A stretch of DNA of 64,000 bases from Microbacterium sp. Root166. Lineage in GTDB: Bacteria; Actinomycetota; Actinomycetes; Actinomycetales; Microbacteriaceae. The translations under genes and the position numbers were made by a program. Position 1 is the stretch's first letter. Every line of letters starts with the position of its first letter. Shown piece by piece: positions 1 to 6,908 of this stretch. Below the pieces are notes generated by a model. It was not told the origin of the DNA. It did no database searches and was given only the letters and a program-made list of their open reading frames with translations. The stretch is taken from the NCBI RefSeq assembly GCF_001427145.1, contig NZ_LMGL01000001.1:945241-1009240 (forward strand), in the 5' to 3' direction.

Positions 1-1
1 G

Positions 2-136
2 CAGGACTACTACAAGGCCAACGTCGAGTTCTTCGACGACATCGGCTCACCCGGCGGCGCCGCCAAGGTCGGCGTGATCCACAAGGACCACCCCGTCATC
101 TCCGAACTGCCTCCGCAGGGTCAGGATCATGCCTGA
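2..136 (+). CDS. C-terminal fragment of an unidentified protein
   Basis: The reading frame is open from the window edge and ends at a TGA at 134-136, giving 44 residues that finish in ..ELPPQGQDHA. The codons are GC-rich at third positions like the neighbours, so it is very likely the end of a real gene whose start lies outside the window. Its last 8 bases overlap the start of the following flavoprotein gene (ATG at 129), so the two are probably translationally coupled and in one operon. I do not recognise the family from this tail. Confidence 0.6.
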   Translation, partial: QDYYKANVEFFDDIGSPGGAAKVGVIHKDHPVISELPPQGQDHA

Positions 137-1106
137 CCGGGCATACTCGGCCTCACCGGCGTCGCTGACATCGGTCGAGGTGGATGCGCTCGTGATCGGC
201 GGTGGTCCGGCGGGCCTGTCCGCAGCGCTCAACCTGGGCCATTCGCGCGCGTCGGTCGTGGTCCTCGACGCCGGTCGGCCGCGCAATGCGGCGACCGTCC
301 GATCGCACGGGTTTCTGACGCGCGACGGCATGCCGTCACAGGAGCTGCGTCGGCTGGCTCGCGCCGAGCTCGCCTCCTACCCCACCGTCAAGCTCTTCGA
401 CCGCACGACGGTGTCGGCGCTGCTGCCGACGGATTCCGCCCGCGGCATGCGCTTCATCGCCGCCCTGCAGGGCCGCGGCGCCGGTGCGCCCGCCGTCGCC
501 GCGCGGTCGGTCGTGATCGCCACCGGGCTGCGCGAGACGCTGCCTTCGATCGCGAACCTTCGCGCGTTCTACGGCCTCAGCGTGTTCAGCTGCGCGGCCT
601 GTGATCCGTGGGAGCTGCAGGATCGTCCGCTCGGCCTGATCGGCGAAACCCCCGACCTCGCCGCGCGGGCGCGCCTGATCGCCCGTTGGACCGACCGGCT
701 GACGGTCTTCACCAACGGCGCGGATGTCGTCGCAGCCGACGAGGAAGCCGAGCTCGCAGCATCCGGAATCGTCGTCGAGCGCAACGTGATCGCCGAGCTC
801 GCGGGTCAAGGCGGGGCGGTCACCGCGGTGCGCCTCATCGACGGCTCGAGCGTGGCGATCGAGGGCGGGTTCGTGCGGCCTCGGTGGCAGCCGTCCTTGG
901 GCTTCCTCTCCCCGCTGACCGTCGAACGCGACGCGGACGGCGGCCTCGTGGTCGACGCGGCCGGTCGCACGTCGCTGCCGGGGTTGTACGCCGTCGGCGA
1001 CGCCGCCGCCGCGGGGCCGCAGCAGCTCATCGTGTCGGCCGGTCAGGGCGCTCGGGCGGCGGCCTCGCTCGCGCACGACCTGGTGGGTGTGCGGACGGCC
1101 TACTGA
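129..1106 (+). CDS. NAD(P)/FAD-dependent oxidoreductase, thioredoxin-reductase-like
   Basis: A 325-residue flavoprotein. The N-terminal FAD-binding Rossmann motif GGGPAG is at residues 24-29, a CAAC dithiol motif at 155-158 sits where thioredoxin reductases carry CxxC, and the C-terminal FAD motif GLYAVGDAA is near 285. The NAD(P)-binding segment lacks an obvious GxGxxA. That, together with the divergent CAAC, suggests a TrxR-like enzyme of unknown partner rather than the housekeeping TrxB. It overlaps the upstream gene by 8 bases. A paralogue with CPFC lies at 15974-16837 beside a MerR regulator. The exact substrate cannot be told from sequence. Confidence 0.85.
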   Translation: MPDRAYSASPASLTSVEVDALVIGGGPAGLSAALNLGHSRASVVVLDAGRPRNAATVRSHGFLTRDGMPSQELRRLARAELASYPTVKLFDRTTVSALLPTDSARGMRFIAALQGRGAGAPAVAARSVVIATGLRETLPSIANLRAFYGLSVFSCAACDPWELQDRPLGLIGETPDLAARARLIARWTDRLTVFTNGADVVAADEEAELAASGIVVERNVIAELAGQGGAVTAVRLIDGSSVAIEGGFVRPRWQPSLGFLSPLTVERDADGGLVVDAAGRTSLPGLYAVGDAAAAGPQQLIVSAGQGARAAASLAHDLVGVRTAY

Positions 1107-1113
1107 CGCGGAG

Positions 1114-1920
1114 TCAGGGGGTGTCCGCGTACACCGACACCGTGGAGCCGTCCACGACGAACTGCAGCGCTGTCCCTTCGGGGAATCGCTCGAGCAGCTC
1201 AGCGGGCATGTCGGCGTTCACGAGGAGCGCAGTGGTGGCGTCGAAGTCCCCGGCGGTGCACCCCGCGGTGAGGATTCCCGGGCCCTCCGTGCCCTGCAGC
1301 CTGTCGGTGCGCGTCATGTAGAGGCAGAAGGTGCCCTCGACGTCGGTCCAGTCGTCCGGCACGTAGATGGGCGTCACGCCGAGGAGCTCGTCGTAGATCA
1401 CGGCGCCCCCACGCTCCGGGCCGAAGAAGCCCTCGGGCCACTCCGCTTCCGGATCGGCGTCGAGCACCGCCACTCGGTCGTGCCGGTCGACGGTGGCCAT
1501 CGTCAGTGCGGCACCCACGACGGCCGCGAGGAACAGTGCGAGCGCGGCCACGGTGATCCGGCCCATCCGGCTCCGCAGGAACGCTCGGAAGGGGGATGCC
1601 GCGACCGGCGCGACCTCGGGGTCGGGGGCCGGCAGGTCCGCACCCTCCGCGGGCGACGCGGTCTCGGCGCCGGCGGGCGGATCATCCGTCAGCTCCGGCT
1701 CGGCGGAGAACTCCTCCGTCGAGGGCTGAGTCGCCGGGCTCTCCTGGCCTGCGAGGCCGGGGCCGGGGCCGAGCGCGCTCTCATCGACGGGCACGGCGGC
1801 GGCGCGCCCTTCGAGCTCGTTCAGGCGCGCGAGCGCGGCAGGATCGAGACTGATGTCGGCGTCCGGCCCGTAGGCACGTTCACGCAGCATCCGAAGCTCG
1901 TCGACCGGGTGATCGTCCAT
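1114..1920 (-). CDS. Membrane-anchored protein of unknown function
   Basis: About 268 residues. The N-terminal ~130 residues are acidic and Pro/Ala-rich and probably cytoplasmic. One hydrophobic helix follows (ITVAALALFLAAVVGAALTM), then an extracytoplasmic C-terminal domain of about 110 residues with two cysteines. I chose the ATG at 1918-1920 because AGGA lies about 8 bases upstream. A GTG 33 bases further upstream (1953) is possible but has no ribosome-binding site. It converges with the flavoprotein gene. No family recognised. Confidence 0.7.
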   Translation of the reverse strand: MDDHPVDELRMLRERAYGPDADISLDPAALARLNELEGRAAAVPVDESALGPGPGLAGQESPATQPSTEEFSAEPELTDDPPAGAETASPAEGADLPAPDPEVAPVAASPFRAFLRSRMGRITVAALALFLAAVVGAALTMATVDRHDRVAVLDADPEAEWPEGFFGPERGGAVIYDELLGVTPIYVPDDWTDVEGTFCLYMTRTDRLQGTEGPGILTAGCTAGDFDATTALLVNADMPAELLERFPEGTALQFVVDGSTVSVYADTP

Positions 1921-2023
1921 CGGATCCGTCCTGGCACCGGCTGTTCGTCGCACGGTGTGAGAACATCCTCGCCCTTGTCGCGGGCGTTGCCTAGACGACC
2001 GGATGCCGTCGTGCGGGCTGCCG

Positions 2024-2629
2024 CTATGCCCCGCGGGATCCGGCGTCGGTCGAACCGACGTCGGTGCGGTGGAAGTTCTGGAACGACCGCGACGCGGTGG
2101 GTCCGCGCTGCCCCTGGTACCTGTTTCCGTACGGACCCGATCCGTAGGGATTCTCGGCGGGAGACGACAGCCGGAAGAAGCAGAGCTGTCCGATCTTCAT
2201 GCCCGGCCAGAGTGTGATCGGCAGCGTGGCGACGTTGGACAGCTCGAGCGTCACATGACCCGAGAAGCCGGGATCGATGAAGCCGGCGGTCGAGTGCGTG
2301 AGCAGGCCGAGTCGGCCGAGCGACGACTTGCCCTCCAGCCGGGCGGCGACGTCGTCGGGCAGCGACACGAGCTCGAAGGTCGACCCGAGCGCGAACTCTC
2401 CGGGGTGCAGGATGAACGGCTCGTCGGGGGCGACCTCGATCATGTGCGTCAGGTCGGGCTGGTCCTGCGCGGGATCGATGAACGGGTACTTGTGGTTGTC
2501 GAACAGCCGGAAGTAGCGGTCGAGCCGGACGTCGACGCTCGAGGGCTGCACCATCTCGGGCTGCCACGGGTCGACCCCGATTCGTCCCGCGTCGATCTCG
2601 AGTCGGATGTCACGGTCGGAGAGCAGCAC
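2024..2629 (-). CDS. dcd: dCTP deaminase (possibly bifunctional with dUTPase)
   Basis: 201 residues matching dCTP deaminase along its length: N-terminal MLLSDRDI, the central [20 protein letters not shown] segment that holds the active-site Arg and the deaminase Glu region ([11 protein letters not shown]), and WPGMKIGQ. It makes dUTP (or directly dUMP) from dCTP for dTMP synthesis. The actinobacterial form characterised in Mycobacterium is bifunctional and this one looks similar, but that is inference. The tail after the core runs about 10 residues longer than usual. The start is a GTG exactly 6 nt after a TAGGCT -10 element, so the mRNA is probably leaderless. Confidence 0.95.
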   Translation of the reverse strand: MLLSDRDIRLEIDAGRIGVDPWQPEMVQPSSVDVRLDRYFRLFDNHKYPFIDPAQDQPDLTHMIEVAPDEPFILHPGEFALGSTFELVSLPDDVAARLEGKSSLGRLGLLTHSTAGFIDPGFSGHVTLELSNVATLPITLWPGMKIGQLCFFRLSSPAENPYGSGPYGNRYQGQRGPTASRSFQNFHRTDVGSTDAGSRGA

Positions 2630-2635
2630 GCGCCC

Positions 2636-2641
2636 AGCCTA
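2636..2641 (-). promoter_or_regulatory. -10 element of dcd (leaderless promoter)
   Basis: TAGGCT read on the minus strand, 6 nt upstream of the dcd GTG. This spacing puts transcription start at the start codon. Confidence 0.6.
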
Positions 2642-2680
2642 GCGGCGGGACCCCGCCTGTCCGGATGAGTGTGACGAGAG

Positions 2681-2709
2681 AGCGGATGCCGCGGCCCTCG
2701 GCATCCGCT
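2681..2709. other. Perfect inverted repeat built from GGATGCC/GGCATCC
   Basis: AGCGGATGCC and GGCATCCGCT form a 10-bp perfect stem around a 9-base loop, followed on the plus strand by TGTTATT. It lies between the divergent dcd and tRNA-Gly genes, so it is not an ordinary terminator of either. It is an inverted pair of the word that is over-represented across the window. Confidence 0.6.
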
Positions 2710-2743
2710 CTGTTATTCTGTCCAGGCGCCGCAAGGTCTGCCC

Positions 2744-2817
2744 GGGGATGTAGTTCAATGGCAGAACTTCAGCTTCCCAAGCTGATAGCGCGGGTTCGAT
2801 TCCCGTCATCCCCTCCA
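2744..2817 (+). tRNA. tRNA-Gly (anticodon CCC)
   Basis: A complete cloverleaf: acceptor GGGGATG pairs with CATCCCC (2807-2813), D arm 2753-2767, anticodon stem TCAGC/GCTGA with loop TTCCCAA (anticodon CCC at 2776-2778), T arm GCGGG-TTCGATT-CCCGT (one G-T pair), and an encoded CCA end. It reads GGG glycine codons. A likely -10 (TATTCT) lies about 25 bases upstream. The 3' end is duplicated at 2953-2974. Confidence 0.95.
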
Positions 2818-2858
2818 AAGCTCCGACATACGGCCGAAGGCCGTGGGTCGGAGCTTTC
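2818..2858 (+). terminator. Rho-independent-like terminator of tRNA-Gly
   Basis: AAGCTCCGAC (2818-2827) pairs with GTCGGAGCTTT and the inner CGGCC pairs with GGCCG. The result is a long, nearly perfect hairpin beginning one base after the tRNA CCA end and closing in TTT. Confidence 0.8.
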
Positions 2859-2952
2859 GTGTTGATGCCGTAGGAACCGACCCGCTTCGGGTGGTCCCGC
2901 TCCGCGAGAGGCTCCGTGCAGCGCGGAGCGATGCATGGAGTAGCGGAGTGGC

Positions 2953-2974
2953 CGATTCCCGTCATCCCCTCCAA
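2953..2974 (+). repeat. Direct repeat of the tRNA-Gly 3' end (att-like)
   Basis: 22 bases identical to 2797-2818 (T-loop, T-stem, acceptor 3' strand and CCA of the tRNA). Nothing upstream of this copy folds into the rest of a tRNA, so it is only the 3' end. Such a duplication is what tyrosine-recombinase integration into a tRNA gene leaves. Only 134 bp lie between the copies and no integrase is present. Confidence 0.75.
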
Positions 2975-2999
2975 CGCCCTCATGAGTAGCATGCAACGC

Positions 3000-3437
3000 A
3001 TGCCGATCAAGCTCGAGAACGTCGCCATAGCGGTCCGAGACCTCGAAGAGACGATCGCCTTCTTCACCGACCTGGGCCTCACCGTCATCGGCCGCGACAC
3101 CGTCAGCGGCGAATGGACCGACACCGCGGTCGGGCTCGACGGCAACCACGCCAAGATCGCGATGCTCCAGACGCCCGACGGGCAGGGGCGGCTCGAGCTG
3201 TTCGAGTACATCCATCCTGAGGCGATCGAGACCGAGCCCACGCTGCCCAACGAGATCGGCATGCATCGCGTCGCCTTCTCCGTCGACGACATCGACGAGG
3301 CACTCGCGATCGCCGCGAGACACGGGTGCCGTCCGCTGCGCGGTGTCGCCACCTATCAAGACGTGTACAAGCTCACCTACGTGCGCGGCCCGAGCGGCAT
3401 CATCGTCATGCTCGCGGAGGAGCTGAAGAAGGGCTGA
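3000..3437 (+). CDS. VOC (glyoxalase/bleomycin-resistance) superfamily protein
   Basis: 145 residues with two beta-alpha-beta-beta-beta modules typical of vicinal oxygen chelate proteins: an N-terminal half with IAVRDLEETIAFFTDLGL and a C-terminal half with HRVAFSVDDIDEAL and GIIVMLAEEL. Members act as glyoxalases, epimerases or dioxygenases, and the substrate is unknown here. I use the ATG at 3000; an in-frame ATG at 2991 is possible. A further upstream ATG at 2916 would translate the att-like repeat and is unlikely. No strong ribosome-binding site precedes it, and a TAGCAT 7 nt upstream could make it leaderless. Confidence 0.85.
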   Translation: MPIKLENVAIAVRDLEETIAFFTDLGLTVIGRDTVSGEWTDTAVGLDGNHAKIAMLQTPDGQGRLELFEYIHPEAIETEPTLPNEIGMHRVAFSVDDIDEALAIAARHGCRPLRGVATYQDVYKLTYVRGPSGIIVMLAEELKKG

Positions 3438-3439
3438 GC

Positions 3440-3877
3440 TCAGTCGTGCGGCGGGCGCCGCAGGCGCTTGACGTCGGTGCGGCGCTTCTTGGCGTCCAGC
3501 CGCCGTTCCCTGGAGCCCCGCGTCGGGGCCGTCGGTCGCCTCGGCGGCGAAGGCGGCCGCAGCGCTTCCGCGACGAGGGCGGCAAGGCGGTCGCGAGCGG
3601 CATCCCGGTTGCGCAGCTGCGCACGATACTCGGATGCCGCGATCGTCAGGACACCGTCCACCAGGCGTCCACTCAGGCGTTCGAGAAGGCGCTCCCGCTG
3701 CAGCGGAGACAGCACGGCTGAGCCTGCGACATCCCAGACGAGCTCGGCTCGGGAGTCGGCGGTGTTGACTCCCTGGCCGCCGGGGCCCGATGAGCGCGAG
3801 AACCGCCACGACAGCTCGGATTCGGGGATCGTGGTCCCCGAGGTGACCCGAAGTCCGGGACGGTGGGCGGCGGGCAT
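3440..3877 (-). CDS. arfB: Alternative ribosome-rescue peptidyl-tRNA hydrolase ArfB
   Basis: 145 residues. The N-terminal catalytic domain carries the release-factor GGQ motif (SSGPGGQGVNTADSRAEL). The basic C-terminal tail (GSRERRLDAKKRRTDVKRLRR) is the part that in the family enters the empty mRNA channel of stalled ribosomes. It frees nascent chains on non-stop ribosomes independently of tmRNA. The start ATG (3875-3877) is preceded by GGAAG. It converges with the VOC gene, with only 2 bases between stops. Confidence 0.92.
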   Translation of the reverse strand: MPAAHRPGLRVTSGTTIPESELSWRFSRSSGPGGQGVNTADSRAELVWDVAGSAVLSPLQRERLLERLSGRLVDGVLTIAASEYRAQLRNRDAARDRLAALVAEALRPPSPPRRPTAPTRGSRERRLDAKKRRTDVKRLRRPPHD

Positions 3878-3923
3878 GCTTCCATCATCCTCCGGTGTTC
3901 GAGCGACGAACGAAGAGCCGGGG

Positions 3924-4097
3924 TCAGCCGCCGCCCGCGTCGTACGGCCCGTGGCGCCGCTGGTCGGTGGCCCCGTAGTGCTGCGAGGCGGGATCAGCGC
4001 CCGGCGCGCCACCGTGACCGCGGCGCGTCTCGTACGTCTCGGTCTCGGGCCGGAAGAAACGCGTGATCCGGAACCACAGTGATGTCTTCTCGCTCAT
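3924..4097 (-). CDS. Small hypothetical protein
   Basis: 57 residues beginning MSEKTSLWFRITRFFRPETE and ending in a Gly/His-rich hydrophilic tail. The ATG at 4095-4097 follows a good AGGAG seven bases upstream, which is the main support for reality. The N-terminus is amphipathic and basic and the rest looks disordered. It lies upstream of arfB on the same strand with a 46-bp gap. No function can be proposed. Confidence 0.6.
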   Translation of the reverse strand: MSEKTSLWFRITRFFRPETETYETRRGHGGAPGADPASQHYGATDQRRHGPYDAGGG

Positions 4098-4223
4098 ATG
4101 CGCTCCTAACGCGTGGCACGAAGCTACCAGCATCGTCCTCCATTACACGGTCGAGGCGTGCCAAGGGAACCCCCCTGAAGTCAGGGCGCACACCGGGGAA
4201 CCGCCTTGCTAATGTTCCGATCC

Positions 4224-4412
4224 ATGAGCACGATTGCCCTCTATGTGAACGGCGGCCGCTTCGAACTCGCCGACCACTACACAGCGGACGATCTCGGCAT
4301 GTACCTGCGCAGTCCGAAGGCGGGCTTCCTCGAGCTCCAGCTCGCGCACGGCGGCACGGTGCGCTTCGGCATCACTCCTGGCCTGGCCTGGGCGGTCGAG
4401 GAGATCCCGTGA
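4224..4412 (+). CDS. Small conserved-looking hypothetical protein
   Basis: 62 residues (MSTIALYVNGGRFELADHYT...). The composition is that of a compact folded domain with no signal peptide or membrane segment. A TAATGT element lies 8 nt before the ATG, so transcription may start at or near the start codon. Its 3' end overlaps the convergent DUF4166 gene by 41 bp. Not recognised. Confidence 0.55.
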   Translation: MSTIALYVNGGRFELADHYTADDLGMYLRSPKAGFLELQLAHGGTVRFGITPGLAWAVEEIP

Positions 4413-5025
4413 ACGCCGATGGGCGCCGTTCGTAGGTGAAGGCCCCCGCGTAGCGGAATACCTCGCCGAGCAGCGGTGCGGTGATCCGCACGTCGACGCA
4501 CTGCCGAGCGGCGCCGGCCGGATCCATGCGCTCGTCCAGGTGCATGACGGCAAGCCGCGGCAATGGCAGACGAAGGCGACCGATCCACAGCGCCAGCCGC
4601 GTCGACCGCATCCGCAGCCCGCCATCTATGACGGACAGCCGGATGCCGACCTCCAGGCCGCGTCTCTTCCCGAGCCGGTCGACCAGAGCGCCGCCGGCGA
4701 CCTCCATGGTGTCTTCCATGATGCGCACGCGTTCCCCGAACGCGAAGGTCCGCACAGCGCTGAGCGTGCCGTCCGCCGCGGCGGAGTTGACGACCGTGAA
4801 GGGCACCCCGTGGCCGTACTCGGGAAAGAGGACGTTCCGTCGAGCCATCACCGACAACAGGGGGCGCAGCATCCGGATCCGTGAACCCGCCTCCTCATAA
4901 ACGCCCGTCCCGACCCCGGCCTCTCCGGGAGCGAGCGGCCCGAAGTACCGCTGAAGCCGTGGATCGAGCCGCGAAAACTCATCGCCCAGCACACGCTGGT
5001 AGACGGAAGGCGCGGGCACGGCCAC
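4372..5025 (-). CDS. DUF4166 domain-containing protein
   Basis: 217 residues, cytoplasmic, with the conserved YGHGVPFTVVN segment and the C-terminal FRYAGAF typical of the DUF4166 family of unknown function. The GTG at 5025 is the longest start. A TAACCT element lies exactly 6 nt before the GTG at 5019 (third codon), so leaderless initiation there is equally plausible. It overlaps the small plus-strand gene at 4224-4412 tail to tail. Confidence 0.8.
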   Translation of the reverse strand: MAVPAPSVYQRVLGDEFSRLDPRLQRYFGPLAPGEAGVGTGVYEEAGSRIRMLRPLLSVMARRNVLFPEYGHGVPFTVVNSAAADGTLSAVRTFAFGERVRIMEDTMEVAGGALVDRLGKRRGLEVGIRLSVIDGGLRMRSTRLALWIGRLRLPLPRLAVMHLDERMDPAGAARQCVDVRITAPLLGEVFRYAGAFTYERRPSAFTGSPRPPRPGQE

Positions 5026-5106
5026 AGGTTACGCGAAACCCGCCTGTTGCCTTCCGCGTGCGTTTGTGTCCGAGCGCTGTCCGCGGCGTGGATCGACCGT
5101 GGGTTC

Positions 5107-5131
5107 GCTGTTGCCGACGCCTTCGTAGCGT
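5107..5131 (+). promoter_or_regulatory. Promoter box of the TasA-like gene (shared with the Ig-like gene)
   Basis: Matches the pattern GCTGT-N2-CCGAC-N5-CGTAGCGT seen again at 6853-6877 with identical spacing (about 19 of 25 bases identical). TAGCGT is a plausible -10, giving a ~40-nt 5' UTR for the gene at 5177. Confidence 0.5.
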
Positions 5132-5176
5132 TGCCATCAGTCGAAAAACATCCACCGCAGAACAGGAACTCGCACC

Positions 5177-5746
5177 ATGAGCACGACCGACCTTCAGGCC
5201 ACGAAGCCCGAGCCCGTCCGTAACCGGGCGCGCATCATCGTCCCGCTCGCGGGCCTCCTGGTCGCCGCTGCGATCACGGTCGGCTCTGGCGCGGACTTCG
5301 TCGCCAACTCGGTGAACACCGGCAACGCGTACAGCACCGGCACCCTGCTGCAGACCAACTCCAAGGCCGACAGTGCGATCTTCAACCTCACGAACCTCAA
5401 GCCGGGCGACACCGTCAACGGCAAGGTCACGATCACCAACTCCGGCACGCTCGCCGCGGCCATGAAGCTGAACGAGAACGCCGTCAACGGCTTCGCCACC
5501 AAGGCGAACCTGGCGCTCACGATCACCGCGACCGGCACGGCCACTCCGGTCTGGTCCGGCACGCTCGGCGACCTCACCGCCGCCGGACCGCTCGACCTCG
5601 GCACCTTCGCTGCCGGCGAGGCGCGCGAGTACACGTTCAGCGTGACGCTGGCGCAGGCCGCGACGAACGCCGAGCAGGGCAAGACCGCCACCGCGACCTA
5701 CACGTGGAACGCCACGCAGACAGCCGCCACGACCACCAACCAGTAA
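5177..5746 (+). CDS. TasA/camelysin-like exported protein (SipW-dependent)
   Basis: 189 residues. One hydrophobic helix (about 20-37) is followed by FVANSVNTGNAYSTGTL (41-57), which resembles the segment downstream of the SipW-type signal peptide in TasA and camelysin-like proteins. The mature part is a beta-rich domain with NLKPGDTVNGKVTITNSGTL, as in that family, which forms surface or matrix fibres in Firmicutes. The SipW-type peptidase that would process it follows after 27 bp. Fibre formation is inference from family, not visible here. Confidence 0.8.
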   Translation: MSTTDLQATKPEPVRNRARIIVPLAGLLVAAAITVGSGADFVANSVNTGNAYSTGTLLQTNSKADSAIFNLTNLKPGDTVNGKVTITNSGTLAAAMKLNENAVNGFATKANLALTITATGTATPVWSGTLGDLTAAGPLDLGTFAAGEAREYTFSVTLAQAATNAEQGKTATATYTWNATQTAATTTNQ

Positions 5747-5773
5747 TCCAGACCTGGGGGATAGGGAGCGAAC

Positions 5774-6370
5774 ATGAGCGCCGCGACGAAGGCTAAGACT
5801 CTGGGCAACGTGGGGATCACCGTTGCCGCCATCCTCGCCCTCGGCGTCGCGGCGCTCATGTTCGTGCCGGGGGTGCTCGGCTTCGACCGCTACGTGATCA
5901 CGGGCGGCTCGATGTCGGGCACCTTCGAGCGCGGCGCCCTCGTGTTCGAGCGCCAAGTGCCGGTCTCCGACCTGCGTGTCGGCGACGTCATCACCTACCT
6001 TCCCCCCGCAGATTCGGGTGTGACCGAACTGGTCACGCACCGGATCTCGTCGATCGAGCCCAGCCCCGACGCTGCCGGCGCCCTCATGTTCCAGACCAAG
6101 GGCGATGCGAACGCGAACGTCGACCCGTGGACGTTCACGCTCGCCGATACCGTGCAACCGCGCGTCGAGGGCTGGGTTCCCGAAGTCGGCTGGGTCTTCA
6201 TCGCCCTGGCCGAACCCATGATCAGGATGCTGGCGATCGGGGTCCCCGCCGCGATCATCGCCGCGCTCAGCCTGTTCGACCTCGTGCGGGCCACTCGGCG
6301 TCGCCGGCCGTCCGCCATCGCGGCCCCCCTCAGTGGCTCGCCGGTGGCCGGCATCCCCGCCACAGCCTGA
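5774..6370 (+). CDS. sipW: Signal peptidase I, SipW (Ser-His) type
   Basis: 198 residues with an N-terminal membrane helix (about 12-36), the catalytic serine in GGSMSGT (Ser46), LVTHRI with His89 replacing the bacterial general-base Lys, and TKGDANANVDP (109-118). It ends with a second membrane helix near 150-170 and a charged tail. The Ser-His dyad is the ER/archaeal/SipW type that cuts TasA-like preproteins. A GGGAG ribosome-binding site precedes the ATG. The neighbours at 5177 and 6909 are the likely substrates. Confidence 0.9.
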   Translation: MSAATKAKTLGNVGITVAAILALGVAALMFVPGVLGFDRYVITGGSMSGTFERGALVFERQVPVSDLRVGDVITYLPPADSGVTELVTHRISSIEPSPDAAGALMFQTKGDANANVDPWTFTLADTVQPRVEGWVPEVGWVFIALAEPMIRMLAIGVPAAIIAALSLFDLVRATRRRRPSAIAAPLSGSPVAGIPATA

Positions 6371-6421
6371 CCGCGCTCTGCGCGGCACCGGTCTCCGCCC
6401 CCCCACCTCGGGAGATCCGCC

Positions 6422-6820
6422 ATGATCCGCCACCGCACGCACCTGCGGGACGCGCTGCCCGCTTGGGTCGCCACCGCCGGCATCGTCATCGTCTCCGCCG
6501 CCCACCTGGCCGCGGCATCCACCGGCGATCTCGTCCGTGATCCCGTGGTCCTCATCGCGCTCGCTCTGGGCCTCGGCGGGCTGCTCGCCGCGCTGCGGTT
6601 CGCGGCCGCGGGATGCTTCGAATCCCGGCTCGCGATGATCCTCGTCGCCGCAGCATCGGTCGTCCTGGCGCTGCTCACCCACACGATCGGCGCACCGGGC
6701 ACGCCCGCACTCCGCTGGAGTGCGATCGACGTCGCACTCCTCCTGCTCGCGGCCTGCCTGGCGGCCGTCACGTGGCGCGCCACCGCATCGATGGCCGCCG
6801 CCGGAGACTGCTCCCGCTGA
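6422..6820 (+). CDS. Four-helix membrane protein of unknown function
   Basis: 132 residues with about four hydrophobic segments and very short loops. It follows sipW by 51 bp and so is probably in the same transcript, before the separate promoter of the Ig-like gene. No catalytic motif is visible. It may assist export or anchoring in this surface locus, which is only contextual inference. Confidence 0.65.
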   Translation: MIRHRTHLRDALPAWVATAGIVIVSAAHLAAASTGDLVRDPVVLIALALGLGGLLAALRFAAAGCFESRLAMILVAAASVVLALLTHTIGAPGTPALRWSAIDVALLLLAACLAAVTWRATASMAAAGDCSR

Positions 6821-6852
6821 TTGTGGATCCGGTGAGGCCGTCCTGTGGCCTT

Positions 6853-6877
6853 GCTGTAACCGACCGCCACGTAGCGT
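6853..6877 (+). promoter_or_regulatory. Promoter box of the Ig-like repeat gene
   Basis: The second copy of GCTGT-N2-CCGAC-N5-CGTAGCGT. TAGCGT (6872-6877) would place transcription start about 25 nt before the ATG at 6909. Confidence 0.5.
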
Positions 6878-6908
6878 CGGGAACGACCCGATCGCACGAG
6901 GAGAAACG

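Noticed and set aside
2916..2999. Extended start for the VOC protein
   Set aside because: It would translate the att-like repeat and lacks a ribosome-binding site; the conserved domain begins at the ATG at 3000.
2639..3809. Long minus-strand frames giving GDDGNRTRAISL-like proteins over the tRNA and beyond
   Set aside because: These are antisense readings of tRNA-Gly and of the VOC and arfB genes, a well-known annotation artefact; no start site or codon bias supports them.
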